This document shows positions 1 to 6,095 of a DNA stretch of 6,387 bases, piece by piece; position 1 is the stretch's first letter; each line of letters begins with the position of its first letter. The translations under genes were made by a program, and so were the position numbers. This DNA is from Bacillota bacterium (GTDB taxonomy: Bacteria; Bacillota; Bacilli; Thermoactinomycetales; DSM-44946). The notes below the pieces were generated by a model. It was not told the DNA's origin. It saw only the letters and a program-made list of their open reading frames with translations, and ran no database searches. Location: NCBI GenBank assembly GCA_021793745.1, contig JAJYSD010000082.1, positions 1 to 6,387 of the forward strand, read 5' to 3'.

Positions 1-331
1 AAAATTGCTCGTGGAAGATGGAGAGAAGGTGGTGGTTCTCGACCCGTCGACCATCTGTTACGCCGTACGCGTCAACCGCCGGGTCGCCATTCACACGGAA
101 AAAGAGGTGGTTTACGCCAAGATCACGCTTCAGGAGCTGGAGGAGCTCCTGCGAAACTATCCCTTTTACCGATCCCACCGGAGCTATCTGGTCAATCTCG
201 ATTACATCAAGGAGATCGTTCCCTGGTTCAACGGCGCCTGCAACCTGATCCTCAAAAACAAGGACGATACGAAGATCCCCGTCAGCCGAGCCGCGGTCAA
301 ACCCCTTTTTGAGCTGCTGCAGCAATATTGA
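1..331 (+). CDS. LytTR-domain response regulator, C-terminal part (5' truncated by window edge)
   Basis: This is the C-terminal DNA-binding half of a LytTR-family regulator. The reading frame is open to the left edge (first full codon at 2-4, AAA). The TTG at position 5 is therefore probably internal, and a receiver domain is expected upstream. About 109 residues are visible and make up one LytTR domain. It has beta-rich N-terminal strands, the helix with LQELEELL, the family signature FYRSHRSYLVNLDYIKEI, and the late PVSR motif before the C-terminus. LytTR proteins bind paired imperfect direct repeats upstream of target promoters. The next genes, 172 bases downstream and on the same strand, encode a DUF485 protein and an SSS symporter. 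That suggests the regulator controls this carrier, as LytST-type systems control pyruvate transporters in Bacillus. The domain call is firm. The target and the presence of a partner LytS-like kinase outside the window are inferences. Confidence 0.9.
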   Translation, partial: KLLVEDGEKVVVLDPSTICYAVRVNRRVAIHTEKEVVYAKITLQELEELLRNYPFYRSHRSYLVNLDYIKEIVPWFNGACNLILKNKDDTKIPVSRAAVKPLFELLQQY

Positions 332-339
332 CAGTTCGG
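331..339 (+). promoter_or_regulatory. possible LytTR half-site
   Basis: ACAGTTCGG fits every position of the general LytTR half-site consensus [TA][AC][CA]GTTN[AG][TG]. It overlaps the last base of the upstream gene's stop codon and lies about 90 bases upstream of the predicted start site of the carrier operon. LytTR proteins normally bind two such sites. I see only a poor partner (AGAGTTCCC, 386-394), so this is tentative. Confidence 0.3.
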
Positions 340-414
340 TCGGTCATCCCTGCATTTCACGCCGGACAAGGCGCATTTCGGACACAGAGTTCCCAATGGA
401 TCGTATTTTCGAAA

Positions 415-420
415 TATAAT
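415..420 (+). promoter_or_regulatory. predicted promoter -10 box of the DUF485/symporter operon
   Basis: A perfect TATAAT hexamer sits 83 bases before the chosen start of the DUF485 gene, placing transcription start near 427. The region 17-19 bases upstream (around 390-397, TTCCCAAT) resembles TTGACA only poorly. A weak -35 of this kind suggests dependence on an activator, which would fit the LytTR regulator encoded immediately upstream. Confidence 0.55.
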
Positions 421-430
421 AGAAAAAGGA

Positions 431-444
431 CGTAAGCGCTTGCA
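431..444 (+). promoter_or_regulatory. cre-like CcpA operator
   Basis: The sequence CGTAAGCGCTTGCA matches the Bacillus cre consensus TGWAARCGYTWNCW at 13 of 14 positions; only the first base differs. It is centred about 10 bases downstream of the predicted transcription start. CcpA bound at such a position typically represses by blocking initiation or elongation. Glucose repression of an organic-acid carrier is the expected physiology. The site was found by eye, and no CcpA gene is in the window. Confidence 0.6.
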
Positions 445-502
445 AACACCGGATGGGTTCATAAAAAGCCCCATTTCACCTTACTATCCGGGAGGTGTCT
501 GT

Positions 503-844
503 ATGGCCAATCCCCAGCAACAACCGGCGGAAACCCGCTCTACAGAGCACGATTGGGAACGGATCGCGAACACACCGGAGTTCCGGGAACTGATGGCCCG
601 AAAAAAGCGGTTTATTATCCCTGCAACGCTGTTTTTTGCCCTCTACTATTTCGCGCTTCCCATTCTGACCGGGTATTTTGAATTTTTGAACACCCGGGTG
701 GTCGGCGCCCTAAATTGGGCTTATCTGTTCGCCCTCTCCCAGTTTTTCATGGCTTGGATCATCGCCATCCTATACGTCCGGAGTGCCAATAAGACCGATC
801 AGCTGATCGAAAAAATCTCCAAAGGGAAGGAGGATGAGCGATGA
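503..844 (+). CDS. DUF485 family small inner-membrane protein, partner of the symporter
   Basis: This 113-residue protein belongs to the DUF485 (YjcH-like) family. Members are about 100 residues long and almost always lie directly upstream of an acetate-type SSS carrier, as yjcH does before actP. The N-terminus is hydrophilic and has the family-typical stretch [20 protein letters not shown] (about residues 19-37). Two membrane helices follow, at roughly residues 37-58 and 70-92, and the tail is charged and lysine-rich. I chose ATG 503 because GGAGGTG at 491-497 lies at proper spacing. An in-frame TTG at 440 lies inside the cre-like site and has no ribosome binding site. The stop overlaps the start of the symporter gene (ATGA, 841-844), indicating translational coupling. 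The protein's exact role is unknown; a small accessory subunit or stabiliser of the carrier is the usual guess. Confidence 0.9.
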   Translation: MANPQQQPAETRSTEHDWERIANTPEFRELMARKKRFIIPATLFFALYYFALPILTGYFEFLNTRVVGALNWAYLFALSQFFMAWIIAILYVRSANKTDQLIEKISKGKEDER

Positions 845-2343
845 ATGCGACCGCCTTTGTCCTCTTTTGTCTCATCGTTGCCATCACCCTGCTTGTCACC
901 TATTGGGCCGCCCGGCGCACCCGAACCACCACCGACTTCTACGCGGCGGGCCGGTCGATCCGCGGCTGGCAAAACGGAATCGCCATCGCCGGGGATTACA
1001 TGAGCGCGGCTTCTTTCCTGGGAATTGCGGGACTGATCGCCCTCTTCGGCTATGACGGCTTTCTTTACTCCGTCGGCTGGCTGGTCGCCTATCTCGTCGT
1101 GTTGCTGATCGTGGCGGAACCCCTTCGCAACTCGGGGCGATACACGATCGCCGATATGTTGGCTTACCGAATGAAGGCCAAGCCGGTCCGTTCGGCGGCG
1201 GCGCTGAGCACCCTGGCGATCTCCACCTTTTATATGATCGCCCAGCTGGTCGGCGCCGGAGGGATCATCAAATTGTTGCTGGATATCGACTACGAGTGGT
1301 CGATCATCATCATCGGCGTGCTGATGATCCTCTATGTGGCCTTCGGCGGCATGCTGGCCACCACCTGGGTACAGATCGTCAAGGCCGTGCTGCTCATGAC
1401 CGGTACCATCCTGCTGAGCCTGATGGTCCTGGCCAATTATCACTTCAACCTGGTGGAGATGTTTAATGAAGTATCCGCCCGGTACGGGCAGGAGTTTCTG
1501 GAACCGGGCCTGCAGTACGACAATCCCCTCGACAACATTTCCCTGGGGATTGCCCTGCTGGCGGGGACAGCCGGACTTCCCCACATCCTGATCCGCTTCT
1601 ATACGGTTCCGTCGGCCCGGGAGGCCCGGATCTCCGTCGTATGGGCGATGTTTATCATCGGCGCCTTCTACATCATGACGACGTTCCTCGGTTTCGGCGC
1701 GGCGCTGCTCGTCGGACACGAGAAAATCACAGCCGCTGACAAGGCCGGAAACATGGCCGCACCCCTTTTGGCCGAAGCGCTGGGGGGAAACATCTTCCTC
1801 GCCTTCATCTCGGCGGTGGCCTTCGCCACGATTCTCGCCGTCGTGGCCGGACTGGTGATTTCCGCCGCCGGTGCCTTTGCCCACGACTTTTATTCCAACG
1901 TCCTGCGCGGCGGGAGAGCGACGGAAGAGGAACAGATGCGGGTGGCCAAGCTCGCCTCGGTGGGGGTCGGCGTGGCTTCGATCATCCTCGCTCTGATCGC
2001 GAAGGACATGAACGTGGCTTTCCTGGTTGCCCTGGCCTTTGCTGTCGCTTCCAGCGCCAACCTGCCGGTGATCCTGTTCACCCTGTTCTGGAGGCGGTTT
2101 AACACCTCCGGAGCGGTGTGGGGGATCCTGTCCGGGCTGATCAGTTCTGTCATTCTGGTGCTGATAAGCCCCAACTTCATGGGGGACAGCGCCCTCTTCC
2201 CCTTGAACAACCCGGCCATCCTCTCGGTTCCCATCGGATTTTTGGGCGCTTGTCTCGGCACCCTGCTGAGCAAGGAACCGGAGTCCGAACAGAAATTTCC
2301 CGAGCTGTACGTCCGCTCCAACACCGGCATCGGGGCGGAGTGA
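841..2343 (+). CDS. sodium:solute symporter (SSS family), ActP/YwcA-type monocarboxylate carrier
   Basis: This 500-residue polytopic membrane protein of the sodium:solute symporter family has about 13 predicted helices. It should import a short organic acid such as acetate, pyruvate or propionate together with Na+ or H+. Family signatures are clear: [20 protein letters not shown] in the first core helix (residues 45-64), [12 protein letters not shown] (99-110), [19 protein letters not shown] (245-263), and [20 protein letters not shown] in the eighth core helix (328-347), the region that forms the Na+ site with the first core helix. These closely resemble E. coli ActP. At 500 residues it is shorter than ActP (549) and closer to the Bacillus YwcA type. 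The start at ATG 841 has AAGGAGG at 827-833, seven bases upstream, and overlaps the DUF485 stop by four bases. The substrate cannot be fixed from sequence. The LytTR gene and cre-like site suggest pyruvate or acetate. Confidence 0.93.
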   Translation: MNATAFVLFCLIVAITLLVTYWAARRTRTTTDFYAAGRSIRGWQNGIAIAGDYMSAASFLGIAGLIALFGYDGFLYSVGWLVAYLVVLLIVAEPLRNSGRYTIADMLAYRMKAKPVRSAAALSTLAISTFYMIAQLVGAGGIIKLLLDIDYEWSIIIIGVLMILYVAFGGMLATTWVQIVKAVLLMTGTILLSLMVLANYHFNLVEMFNEVSARYGQEFLEPGLQYDNPLDNISLGIALLAGTAGLPHILIRFYTVPSAREARISVVWAMFIIGAFYIMTTFLGFGAALLVGHEKITAADKAGNMAAPLLAEALGGNIFLAFISAVAFATILAVVAGLVISAAGAFAHDFYSNVLRGGRATEEEQMRVAKLASVGVGVASIILALIAKDMNVAFLVALAFAVASSANLPVILFTLFWRRFNTSGAVWGILSGLISSVILVLISPNFMGDSALFPLNNPAILSVPIGFLGACLGTLLSKEPESEQKFPELYVRSNTGIGAE

Positions 2344-2763
2344 CAAAGATCTCCTACGGCAGACCCAGGACTGACGGCGGTGTATTTCCTGGATGAATGC
2401 CAGGGGCCGACGCCATGTGCTGGCCGCGGCTGCGAAGGCACCACCGCAATGGGTTTGAACCCTTGATATGTCCGCAGGGATATGCAAAGAGACCAGTCGC
2501 ATCCGGAAAAACACCGGCCGCCTCTTCGATTGAAAAAAGTGGCGGCCGGTTTGTGCTGGCCGTGTCGGCGGGCCGGTATATCCTTCGCGCCCTTTTCCTC
2601 TGCTGACATCGGGCGGGCCAGACCGGGACGGTGAAGAAGGGTGCCTTTGGCTCCGCGTTGCGTGAAGCCTCTAGGGTTTGCGGCTATCCAAAAGCAGAGG
2701 GGGGATGCCGCCCCGACGTCCGTCTCCGCGGAGAATTTTCCTTTTATCCGATGCGTCATCCGG
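2344..2763. other. 420-base non-coding gap between convergent genes
   Basis: This stretch separates the symporter stop from the mnmH stop. I find no credible gene in it. The short plus-strand frame at 2397-2606 has no ribosome binding site and no recognisable motif, and the minus-strand frames are extensions of shadows of the symporter. It does hold several inverted repeats: CCTGG/CCAGG at 2388-2404, GCGGTG (2377-2382) with CACCGC (2442-2447), GGGTTTGAACCC (2451-2462), a strong 10-bp stem at 2513-2550, GGCTATCC (2682-2689) with GGATGCC (2703-2709), and the perfect palindrome TCTCCGCGGAGA (2723-2734). It may carry terminators or an unrecognised structured RNA. Confidence 0.6.
2507..2550 (-). 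terminator. hairpin with T-tract, probable intrinsic terminator (possibly bidirectional)
   Basis: A perfect 10-bp GC-rich stem pairs ACCGGCCGCC (2513-2522) with GGCGGCCGGT (2541-2550) across an 18-base loop. Read on the minus strand, the stem is followed after one base by five T residues (2511-2507), as expected for a Rho-independent terminator. It lies about 215 bases past the mnmH stop and about 170 past the symporter stop. On the plus strand only a weak TTTGT follows, so bidirectional use is possible but less certain. Confidence 0.5.
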
Positions 2764-3843
2764 TCACGATGAAGGGAGCGACAAGGGGGCCGAAGTCCCC
2801 TTCAGCCGGCTCCATAGATCCTTGCAAGCCTCCACGGCGGCATCCAGGTCATCCGCATTCAGGTAAATCGCCTCCCCCTCCACTTTCTCCTGGGAATATT
2901 GGTAGCGGGGGTCGTAATATTCCTTCAGCAGAATCTCCACCACCCGCCGCCAATTTCGCTCCTCGACCTGCGAGGCCAGCTCTTTTCGCACATCCGGAGA
3001 AAGGCGGCGTTCGATGCGGCTGATCGCTCCTGACACCTGTTTTTGCAGGCGGTTCAGATCCGTTTCTCCGCGCAGGTAGATGTCCAGAATGCGCGACACC
3101 CGCGTCGCGAAGGAGGCCTCGACGATCACCGGGATTCCGGCCATTTTGGCCTCTTCCAGAAAATCGGGCATCAGCACCCGGCCGATCCGTTTGCTTTCCC
3201 CCTCCATAAACATGAAGGGCTCGTCCCGAAAGCGCTCCAGGGTGTGAAAGAGCAGGGCGTCAAACATCTTCTGATTTCGCGGGCGGCATTCGCCCAGGGT
3301 GCCGAAGGCGGATCCCCGATGCCCCGCCATTTCTTCCAGATCGAGGACGGGGATGCCGTCCTGGGCCAGACGCTTTAAGATGTCTGTTTTTCCCACGCCG
3401 GTCAAACCGTGGAGGACGATCAGGCGCGGGCGCAGATCATAGGATTCAAGCCGGGAGACAACATATTGCCGGTATGCGCGATAGCCTCCCGTCAGCCGGT
3501 AGACGGGCCGGTCCGCCAGATCCAAAAAGGTGGCGACGGCCTTGCTGCGCATGCCGCCGCGCCAGCAGAAGATCAGGGGCGTCCCGCCGTGGGTGGCCTC
3601 TTCCACCTGTTCCAACAGGGAGGGGATTTTGGGCGATACGATGCGGACTCCCAGCTGGATCGCCCGTTCCCGGCCCTGTTTTTTATAAGCGGTTCCTACA
3701 CGAGCCCGTTCTTCATCATCAAAAAGGGGGACATTGACGGCCCCCGGCACGGTCGCATCCGCAAACTCACCGGGGGAACGGACGTCCACCCAACGAAGAT
3801 GGGGATTGTTGAGCGCTTCTTCAACGGATATGTCCCGTATCAT
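2764..3843 (-). CDS. mnmH: tRNA 2-selenouridine synthase (MnmH/SelU/YbbB)
   Basis: This 359-residue protein matches the full length of the family (E. coli YbbB, 364). It replaces the sulfur of 2-thiouridine at the wobble base of some tRNAs with selenium, through a geranylated intermediate, using selenophosphate. An N-terminal rhodanese domain (about residues 1-130) carries WVDVRSPGEF (18-27) and the active-site loop CWRGGMRS with Cys93, equivalent to the essential Cys of YbbB. The second domain is a P-loop module with Walker A GLTGVGKT (146-153) and the typical HRGSAFG (175-181). The ATG at 3843 is supported by GGAGG at 3852-3856, eight bases away. It is transcribed divergently from the peptidase gene and convergently with the symporter. 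No selD, selA or other selenium gene is visible here, so selenophosphate must come from a gene elsewhere. The identification is firm. Confidence 0.96.
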   Translation of the reverse strand: MIRDISVEEALNNPHLRWVDVRSPGEFADATVPGAVNVPLFDDEERARVGTAYKKQGRERAIQLGVRIVSPKIPSLLEQVEEATHGGTPLIFCWRGGMRSKAVATFLDLADRPVYRLTGGYRAYRQYVVSRLESYDLRPRLIVLHGLTGVGKTDILKRLAQDGIPVLDLEEMAGHRGSAFGTLGECRPRNQKMFDALLFHTLERFRDEPFMFMEGESKRIGRVLMPDFLEEAKMAGIPVIVEASFATRVSRILDIYLRGETDLNRLQKQVSGAISRIERRLSPDVRKELASQVEERNWRRVVEILLKEYYDPRYQYSQEKVEGEAIYLNADDLDAAVEACKDLWSRLKGTSAPLSLPSS

Positions 3844-3887
3844 CCCGTGTGCCTCCGATCCTGTTGCAGTGCGAGCTTCTCTGTACC

Positions 3888-3915
3888 ATCATAACACACG
3901 CACCGGGAAGTCCAA
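3888..3915 (-). promoter_or_regulatory. predicted mnmH promoter with extended -10
   Basis: On the minus strand a TATGAT -10 hexamer (3893-3888) is preceded by TGT, giving an extended -10 element. A partial -35, TTGGAC (3915-3910), lies 16 bases upstream. Transcription would start near 3881 and give a leader of about 38 bases containing the GGAGG ribosome binding site. Confidence 0.55.
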
Positions 3916-4024
3916 ACCCGGTCAAGGGGAAGAGGGTGCGCCGTCGTGTGGGGGATCGCTCCGCAACCGGTTTTCAAAGCGGCCCTATTCCCGGCGGGTT
4001 ATCGTCCGGTCGGGACCGATGCGA

Positions 4025-4030
4025 TACAAT
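4025..4030 (+). promoter_or_regulatory. predicted -10 box of the P1 peptidase gene
   Basis: TACAAT matches the -10 consensus at five of six positions and lies 38 bases before the chosen GTG start, so transcription would begin near 4037. No good -35 is present at the proper distance. That area is instead occupied by a bulged dyad (4001-4020), which might be an operator. Confidence 0.35.
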
Positions 4031-4054
4031 CGGAGGAGGGACAGATCTGACACC

Positions 4055-4062
4055 GGGAGGTG
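4055..4062 (+). promoter_or_regulatory. ribosome binding site that decides the peptidase start
   Basis: GGGAGGTG ends a few bases before GTG 4069, with eight bases between GGAGG (4056-4060) and the start codon. The alternative in-frame GTG at 4060 overlaps this element. Its only other upstream purine run (GGAGGAGGG, 4032-4040) is 19 bases away, too far for efficient use. Confidence 0.6.
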
Positions 4063-4068
4063 GCGGCT

Positions 4069-5154
4069 GTGGCGCGGAAACGGTTGCGGGAATACGGGCT
4101 GCTTGTGGGGGTTCTCCCGACGGGAAAGGTTAACGCGATCACCGATGTGGAGGGGGTTTCGGTGGGCCACTGCACCCTCCGGCAGGGGGAAGGGGTTCGG
4201 ACCGGCGTGACGGCGATCCTTCCCCATCCGGGAAACCTCTTCCGCGAAAAGGTGCCGGCGGCGGTGCACGTCATCAACGGATACGGGAAAACCGCCGGCC
4301 TGGTCCAGGTGGAGGAGCTGGGCACCATTGAATCCCCCATACTGCTCACCAACACCTTTTCGGTCCCGGCGGTGACACAGGGGGCGCTGCAATATCTGAT
4401 GGAACGGGATGGCGGCATCGGGGAAGAGGCGGGATCGATCAATGTGGTGGTGGCGGAGTGCAACGACAGCTACCTGAACGATATGCGTGGGCTCCATGTC
4501 CGCCCCGAACATGCCCGGGAGGCTCTCCGGCGGGCCGAGACCGGTCCTGTAGAGGAGGGGAGTGTCGGTGCCGGGACGGGCATGGTCTGTTTCGGCTGGA
4601 AAGGGGGAATCGGCACCTCCTCCCGGCGCATCCCGGTCGGCGGTGATCGGTATCATATCGGCGTGTTGGTCCTTTCCAACTTCGGAAAAAGGGAGGATTT
4701 TCATCTGCTCGGCGTACCGGTGGGACGTCAGCTCAGGGGGTCGCCGCCGGAACGGGAAGCTGACGGCTCCATCATCATCGTCGTGGCGACGGACCTGCCG
4801 ATGGATGCCCAGCAGCTTCGCCGTCTGGCCCGACGGGCGGTGTTCGGACTGGCCCGGACCGGCTCCTTCGCCCGCCACGGAAGCGGGGATATCGTGATCG
4901 CCTTTTCCACGGGCAACCGGATACCGGATATCCGGGACGATGGGCCTCCTTTTTACACCCTCCGCCGCCTGCCGGAGGACGGGGAGCTGCTCTCCCATTG
5001 CTTCCAGGCCGTCGCGGAGGCCACCGAAGAGGCGATCTACAACTCCCTGTTCACGGCGGAGACGACCCTCGGGAAAAAGGGGCGACGGGTGGAGGCCCTG
5101 CCGGTGGAACGGGTGGTGAAAGGGTGGCGAAGGGGAAGGATAGCGGGCCATTGA
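4069..5154 (+). CDS. P1 family (DmpA-like) self-processing aminopeptidase / L-aminopeptidase-D-esterase
   Basis: This 361-residue protein belongs to the DmpA/BapA family (MEROPS S58), N-terminal nucleophile enzymes that cut themselves into two chains and then release N-terminal residues from peptides, including D- or beta-amino acid substrates in some members. The start of the mature core is recognisable as NAITDVEGVSVGHCTL (residues 22-37), followed by NTFSVPAVTQGAL and AECNDSYLND (129-138). The predicted cleavage and nucleophile site is Gly233-Ser234 in ADGSIIIVVATD. Conserved downstream or supporting residues include Asn204 in LSNFGKR and the Ser of GSGDIVIAFST (near 272). Length fits the family (DmpA, 375). 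No signal peptide is seen, so it is likely cytoplasmic. GTG 4069 is preferred over GTG 4060 by ribosome-binding-site spacing. It is convergent with ric, with only 24 bases between the stops and no clear terminator. The true substrate is unknown. Confidence 0.92.
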   Translation: MARKRLREYGLLVGVLPTGKVNAITDVEGVSVGHCTLRQGEGVRTGVTAILPHPGNLFREKVPAAVHVINGYGKTAGLVQVEELGTIESPILLTNTFSVPAVTQGALQYLMERDGGIGEEAGSINVVVAECNDSYLNDMRGLHVRPEHAREALRRAETGPVEEGSVGAGTGMVCFGWKGGIGTSSRRIPVGGDRYHIGVLVLSNFGKREDFHLLGVPVGRQLRGSPPEREADGSIIIVVATDLPMDAQQLRRLARRAVFGLARTGSFARHGSGDIVIAFSTGNRIPDIRDDGPPFYTLRRLPEDGELLSHCFQAVAEATEEAIYNSLFTAETTLGKKGRRVEALPVERVVKGWRRGRIAGH

Positions 5155-5178
5155 TCCAGGGCCGGAGGGATGTCGGGT

Positions 5179-5895
5179 TTATGCCGGTCGGGCGAGGCGC
5201 TCCACCCGGGGAAACAGCACGTTGTTTTCCAGGTGAATGTGCTGGAACATGTCCGACTCCAGCTCCTCCAACTTTTGGAACGTCAAGGTGTAGGTCCGGC
5301 AAGCCCCTTCCGGCAGCCGGTAATCGTCCGTGATTGCCCTCATCTCTTTTAGCAGTTCCCCGACGGCGCTGTGGTCGTCTTCCATCTTGGCGACGGTTTC
5401 GTGGGCTTTCCGGAAGGCCTCTCGGGTTCCCGCCCGTTCCGCATCTTTGATGAGGGGGAAGACCCTTTCCTCTTCCTCGACCAGATGCTGCTCCAGGTCC
5501 GTTTTCATTTGGTGGAACAGCCGATGGAGCTGGGCCAGTTCAGGATGGGCGGCGCCGTGCACCCGGAAGATCTTGGTGACGAATTCGCTGAGCAGAGGAA
5601 GTTCTTTGAGCAAATAGGCATGGTGGTTTTGCACGATGTGATCGATCAAATCGCCCAGGGGCATCTGTCTGAAATCGGTATCCGGGGACGGTTTTTGCCG
5701 GGCTTCTTGATACAACCGGTTCAATTGCTCGAGAAAATTTTCTTCATCGATTTGCTTTTGCTGAAGCGCCTCGGACAAGGGTCTGCCGCCGCCGCAGCAG
5801 AAATCGATACCGTACTCCTTCATCAAATTGCTGGCGCCGGGAAAGGCGGATACGATCTCCCCGACGGTTTCGGAACCGGTAAAGCTCCGTTCCAT
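5179..5895 (-). CDS. ric: iron-sulfur cluster repair di-iron protein (Ric/ScdA/YtfE)
   Basis: This 238-residue protein has full Ric architecture and family length. An N-terminal ScdA_N (DUF542) domain covers about residues 5-60, with the invariant YGIDFCCGGGRPL motif (Cys33, Cys34). A hemerythrin-like four-helix domain follows (about 80-235). Likely di-iron ligands, by alignment in mind with E. coli YtfE, are His86, His137 with Glu141 (HLVEEEE), His175, and His219 with Glu223 (HIHLENN). Ric proteins restore Fe-S clusters damaged by nitric oxide or peroxide and act in the cytoplasm. The ATG at 5895 is fixed by AAAGGAGGAG just upstream (5901-5910) and by the family's usual N-terminus. The frame is open back to a GTG at 6012, but that lies inside the promoter. 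It is convergent with the peptidase gene. The promoter carries an Fnr-type box, which fits induction under oxygen limitation. The identification is firm. Confidence 0.96.
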   Translation of the reverse strand: MERSFTGSETVGEIVSAFPGASNLMKEYGIDFCCGGGRPLSEALQQKQIDEENFLEQLNRLYQEARQKPSPDTDFRQMPLGDLIDHIVQNHHAYLLKELPLLSEFVTKIFRVHGAAHPELAQLHRLFHQMKTDLEQHLVEEEERVFPLIKDAERAGTREAFRKAHETVAKMEDDHSAVGELLKEMRAITDDYRLPEGACRTYTLTFQKLEELESDMFQHIHLENNVLFPRVERLARPA

Positions 5896-5900
5896 GGGAT

Positions 5901-5910
5901 CTCCTCCTTT
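5901..5910 (-). promoter_or_regulatory. strong ribosome binding site deciding the ric start
   Basis: On the minus strand AAAGGAGGAG (5910-5901) is nearly complementary to the 16S rRNA 3' end. GGAGG lies seven bases before ATG 5895. This rules out the longer reading from GTG 6012. Confidence 0.8.
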
Positions 5911-5970
5911 TGGGACTTTGACCAATCCTTCCATCGATGTCAGGGTGTGAGAGCTGTTGTTTGTTGTCCC

Positions 5971-5976
5971 ATTATA
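5971..5976 (-). promoter_or_regulatory. ric promoter -10 box
   Basis: A perfect TATAAT lies on the minus strand (5976-5971), setting the transcription start near 5964 and a leader of about 69 bases. The position expected for a -35 hexamer holds CAGGAA, a poor match. Such a promoter usually needs an activator, and an Fnr-type box sits exactly where a class II activator would bind. Confidence 0.7.
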
Positions 5977-5997
5977 TCCCGGCGGGCGATCCATTCC

Positions 5998-6013
5998 TGT
6001 GACGGCAGTCACA
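5998..6013 (-). promoter_or_regulatory. Fnr/CRP-family operator upstream of ric
   Basis: TGTGAC-N4-GTCACA is a perfect 16-base inverted repeat that satisfies the Bacillus Fnr consensus TGTGA-N6-TCACA. Its centre (between 6005 and 6006) is 41.5 bases upstream of the start site predicted from the TATAAT box, the canonical class II activator position. Other CRP/FNR-family regulators use similar sites, so the exact protein is inferred. Confidence 0.75.
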
Positions 6014-6033
6014 CCTCAGGATGGGAGGAACCC

Positions 6034-6063
6034 AAAAAACGGGAACCCGAAAGGGGGTTCCCG
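6034..6063 (-). terminator. intrinsic terminator of the metallo-hydrolase gene
   Basis: Read on the minus strand, CGGGAACCC (6063-6055) pairs perfectly over nine bases with GGGTTCCCG (6048-6040) around a six-base loop, and six T residues (6039-6034) follow at once. It begins 33 bases past the stop codon of the upstream minus-strand gene. It should insulate that gene from the ric promoter, which begins about 20 bases further on. Confidence 0.9.
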
Positions 6064-6095
6064 CAACACAACCTTCGATGGTTCATTTCCAGGGA

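Noticed and set aside
2425..2447. GGTGGTGCC on the minus strand, reminiscent of the T-box GGTGGNACCGCG core
   Set aside because: The invariant ACCGCG does not follow, there is no upstream specifier structure, and no downstream minus-strand gene for it to control.
2451..2462. GGGTTCAAACCC on the minus strand, resembling a tRNA T-arm
   Set aside because: The T-stem has a mismatch, and no matching acceptor stem, anticodon arm or D-arm could be built around it.
799..2514. 571-codon minus-strand open frame opposite the symporter
   Set aside because: It is antisense to a gene with clear family motifs. Its translation is rich in Gly, Gln, His, Arg and Asp with no domain, typical of the reverse strand of GC-rich hydrophobic coding sequence.
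2397..2606. 69-codon plus-strand frame after the symporter
   Set aside because: No ribosome binding site precedes the ATG, it overlaps the terminator-like hairpin, and the translation resembles no family I know.
2723..2734. Perfect 12-base palindrome TCTCCGCGGAGA
   Set aside because: It has no loop for an RNA hairpin and lies downstream of both convergent genes with no promoter beside it. Chance in GC-rich DNA is sufficient explanation.
1890..2759. 290-codon minus-strand open frame running into the 2344-2763 gap
   Set aside because: Most of it is opposite the symporter. There is no suitable ribosome binding site, no recognisable motif and no compositional continuity.
2783..2802. AAGGGG/CCCCTT hairpin as an mnmH terminator
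   Set aside because: It lies inside the mnmH coding end and has no T-tract on the minus strand.
3985..5151. 388-codon minus-strand frame opposite the P1 peptidase
   Set aside because: It is the antisense shadow of a gene with convincing DmpA-family motifs; the translation is His/Pro/Arg-rich without domains.
5896..6012. 39-codon N-terminal extension of ric from a GTG at 6012
   Set aside because: It would start inside the Fnr-type box, upstream of the transcription start, and lacks a ribosome binding site. The ATG at 5895 has a near-perfect one and matches the family N-terminus.
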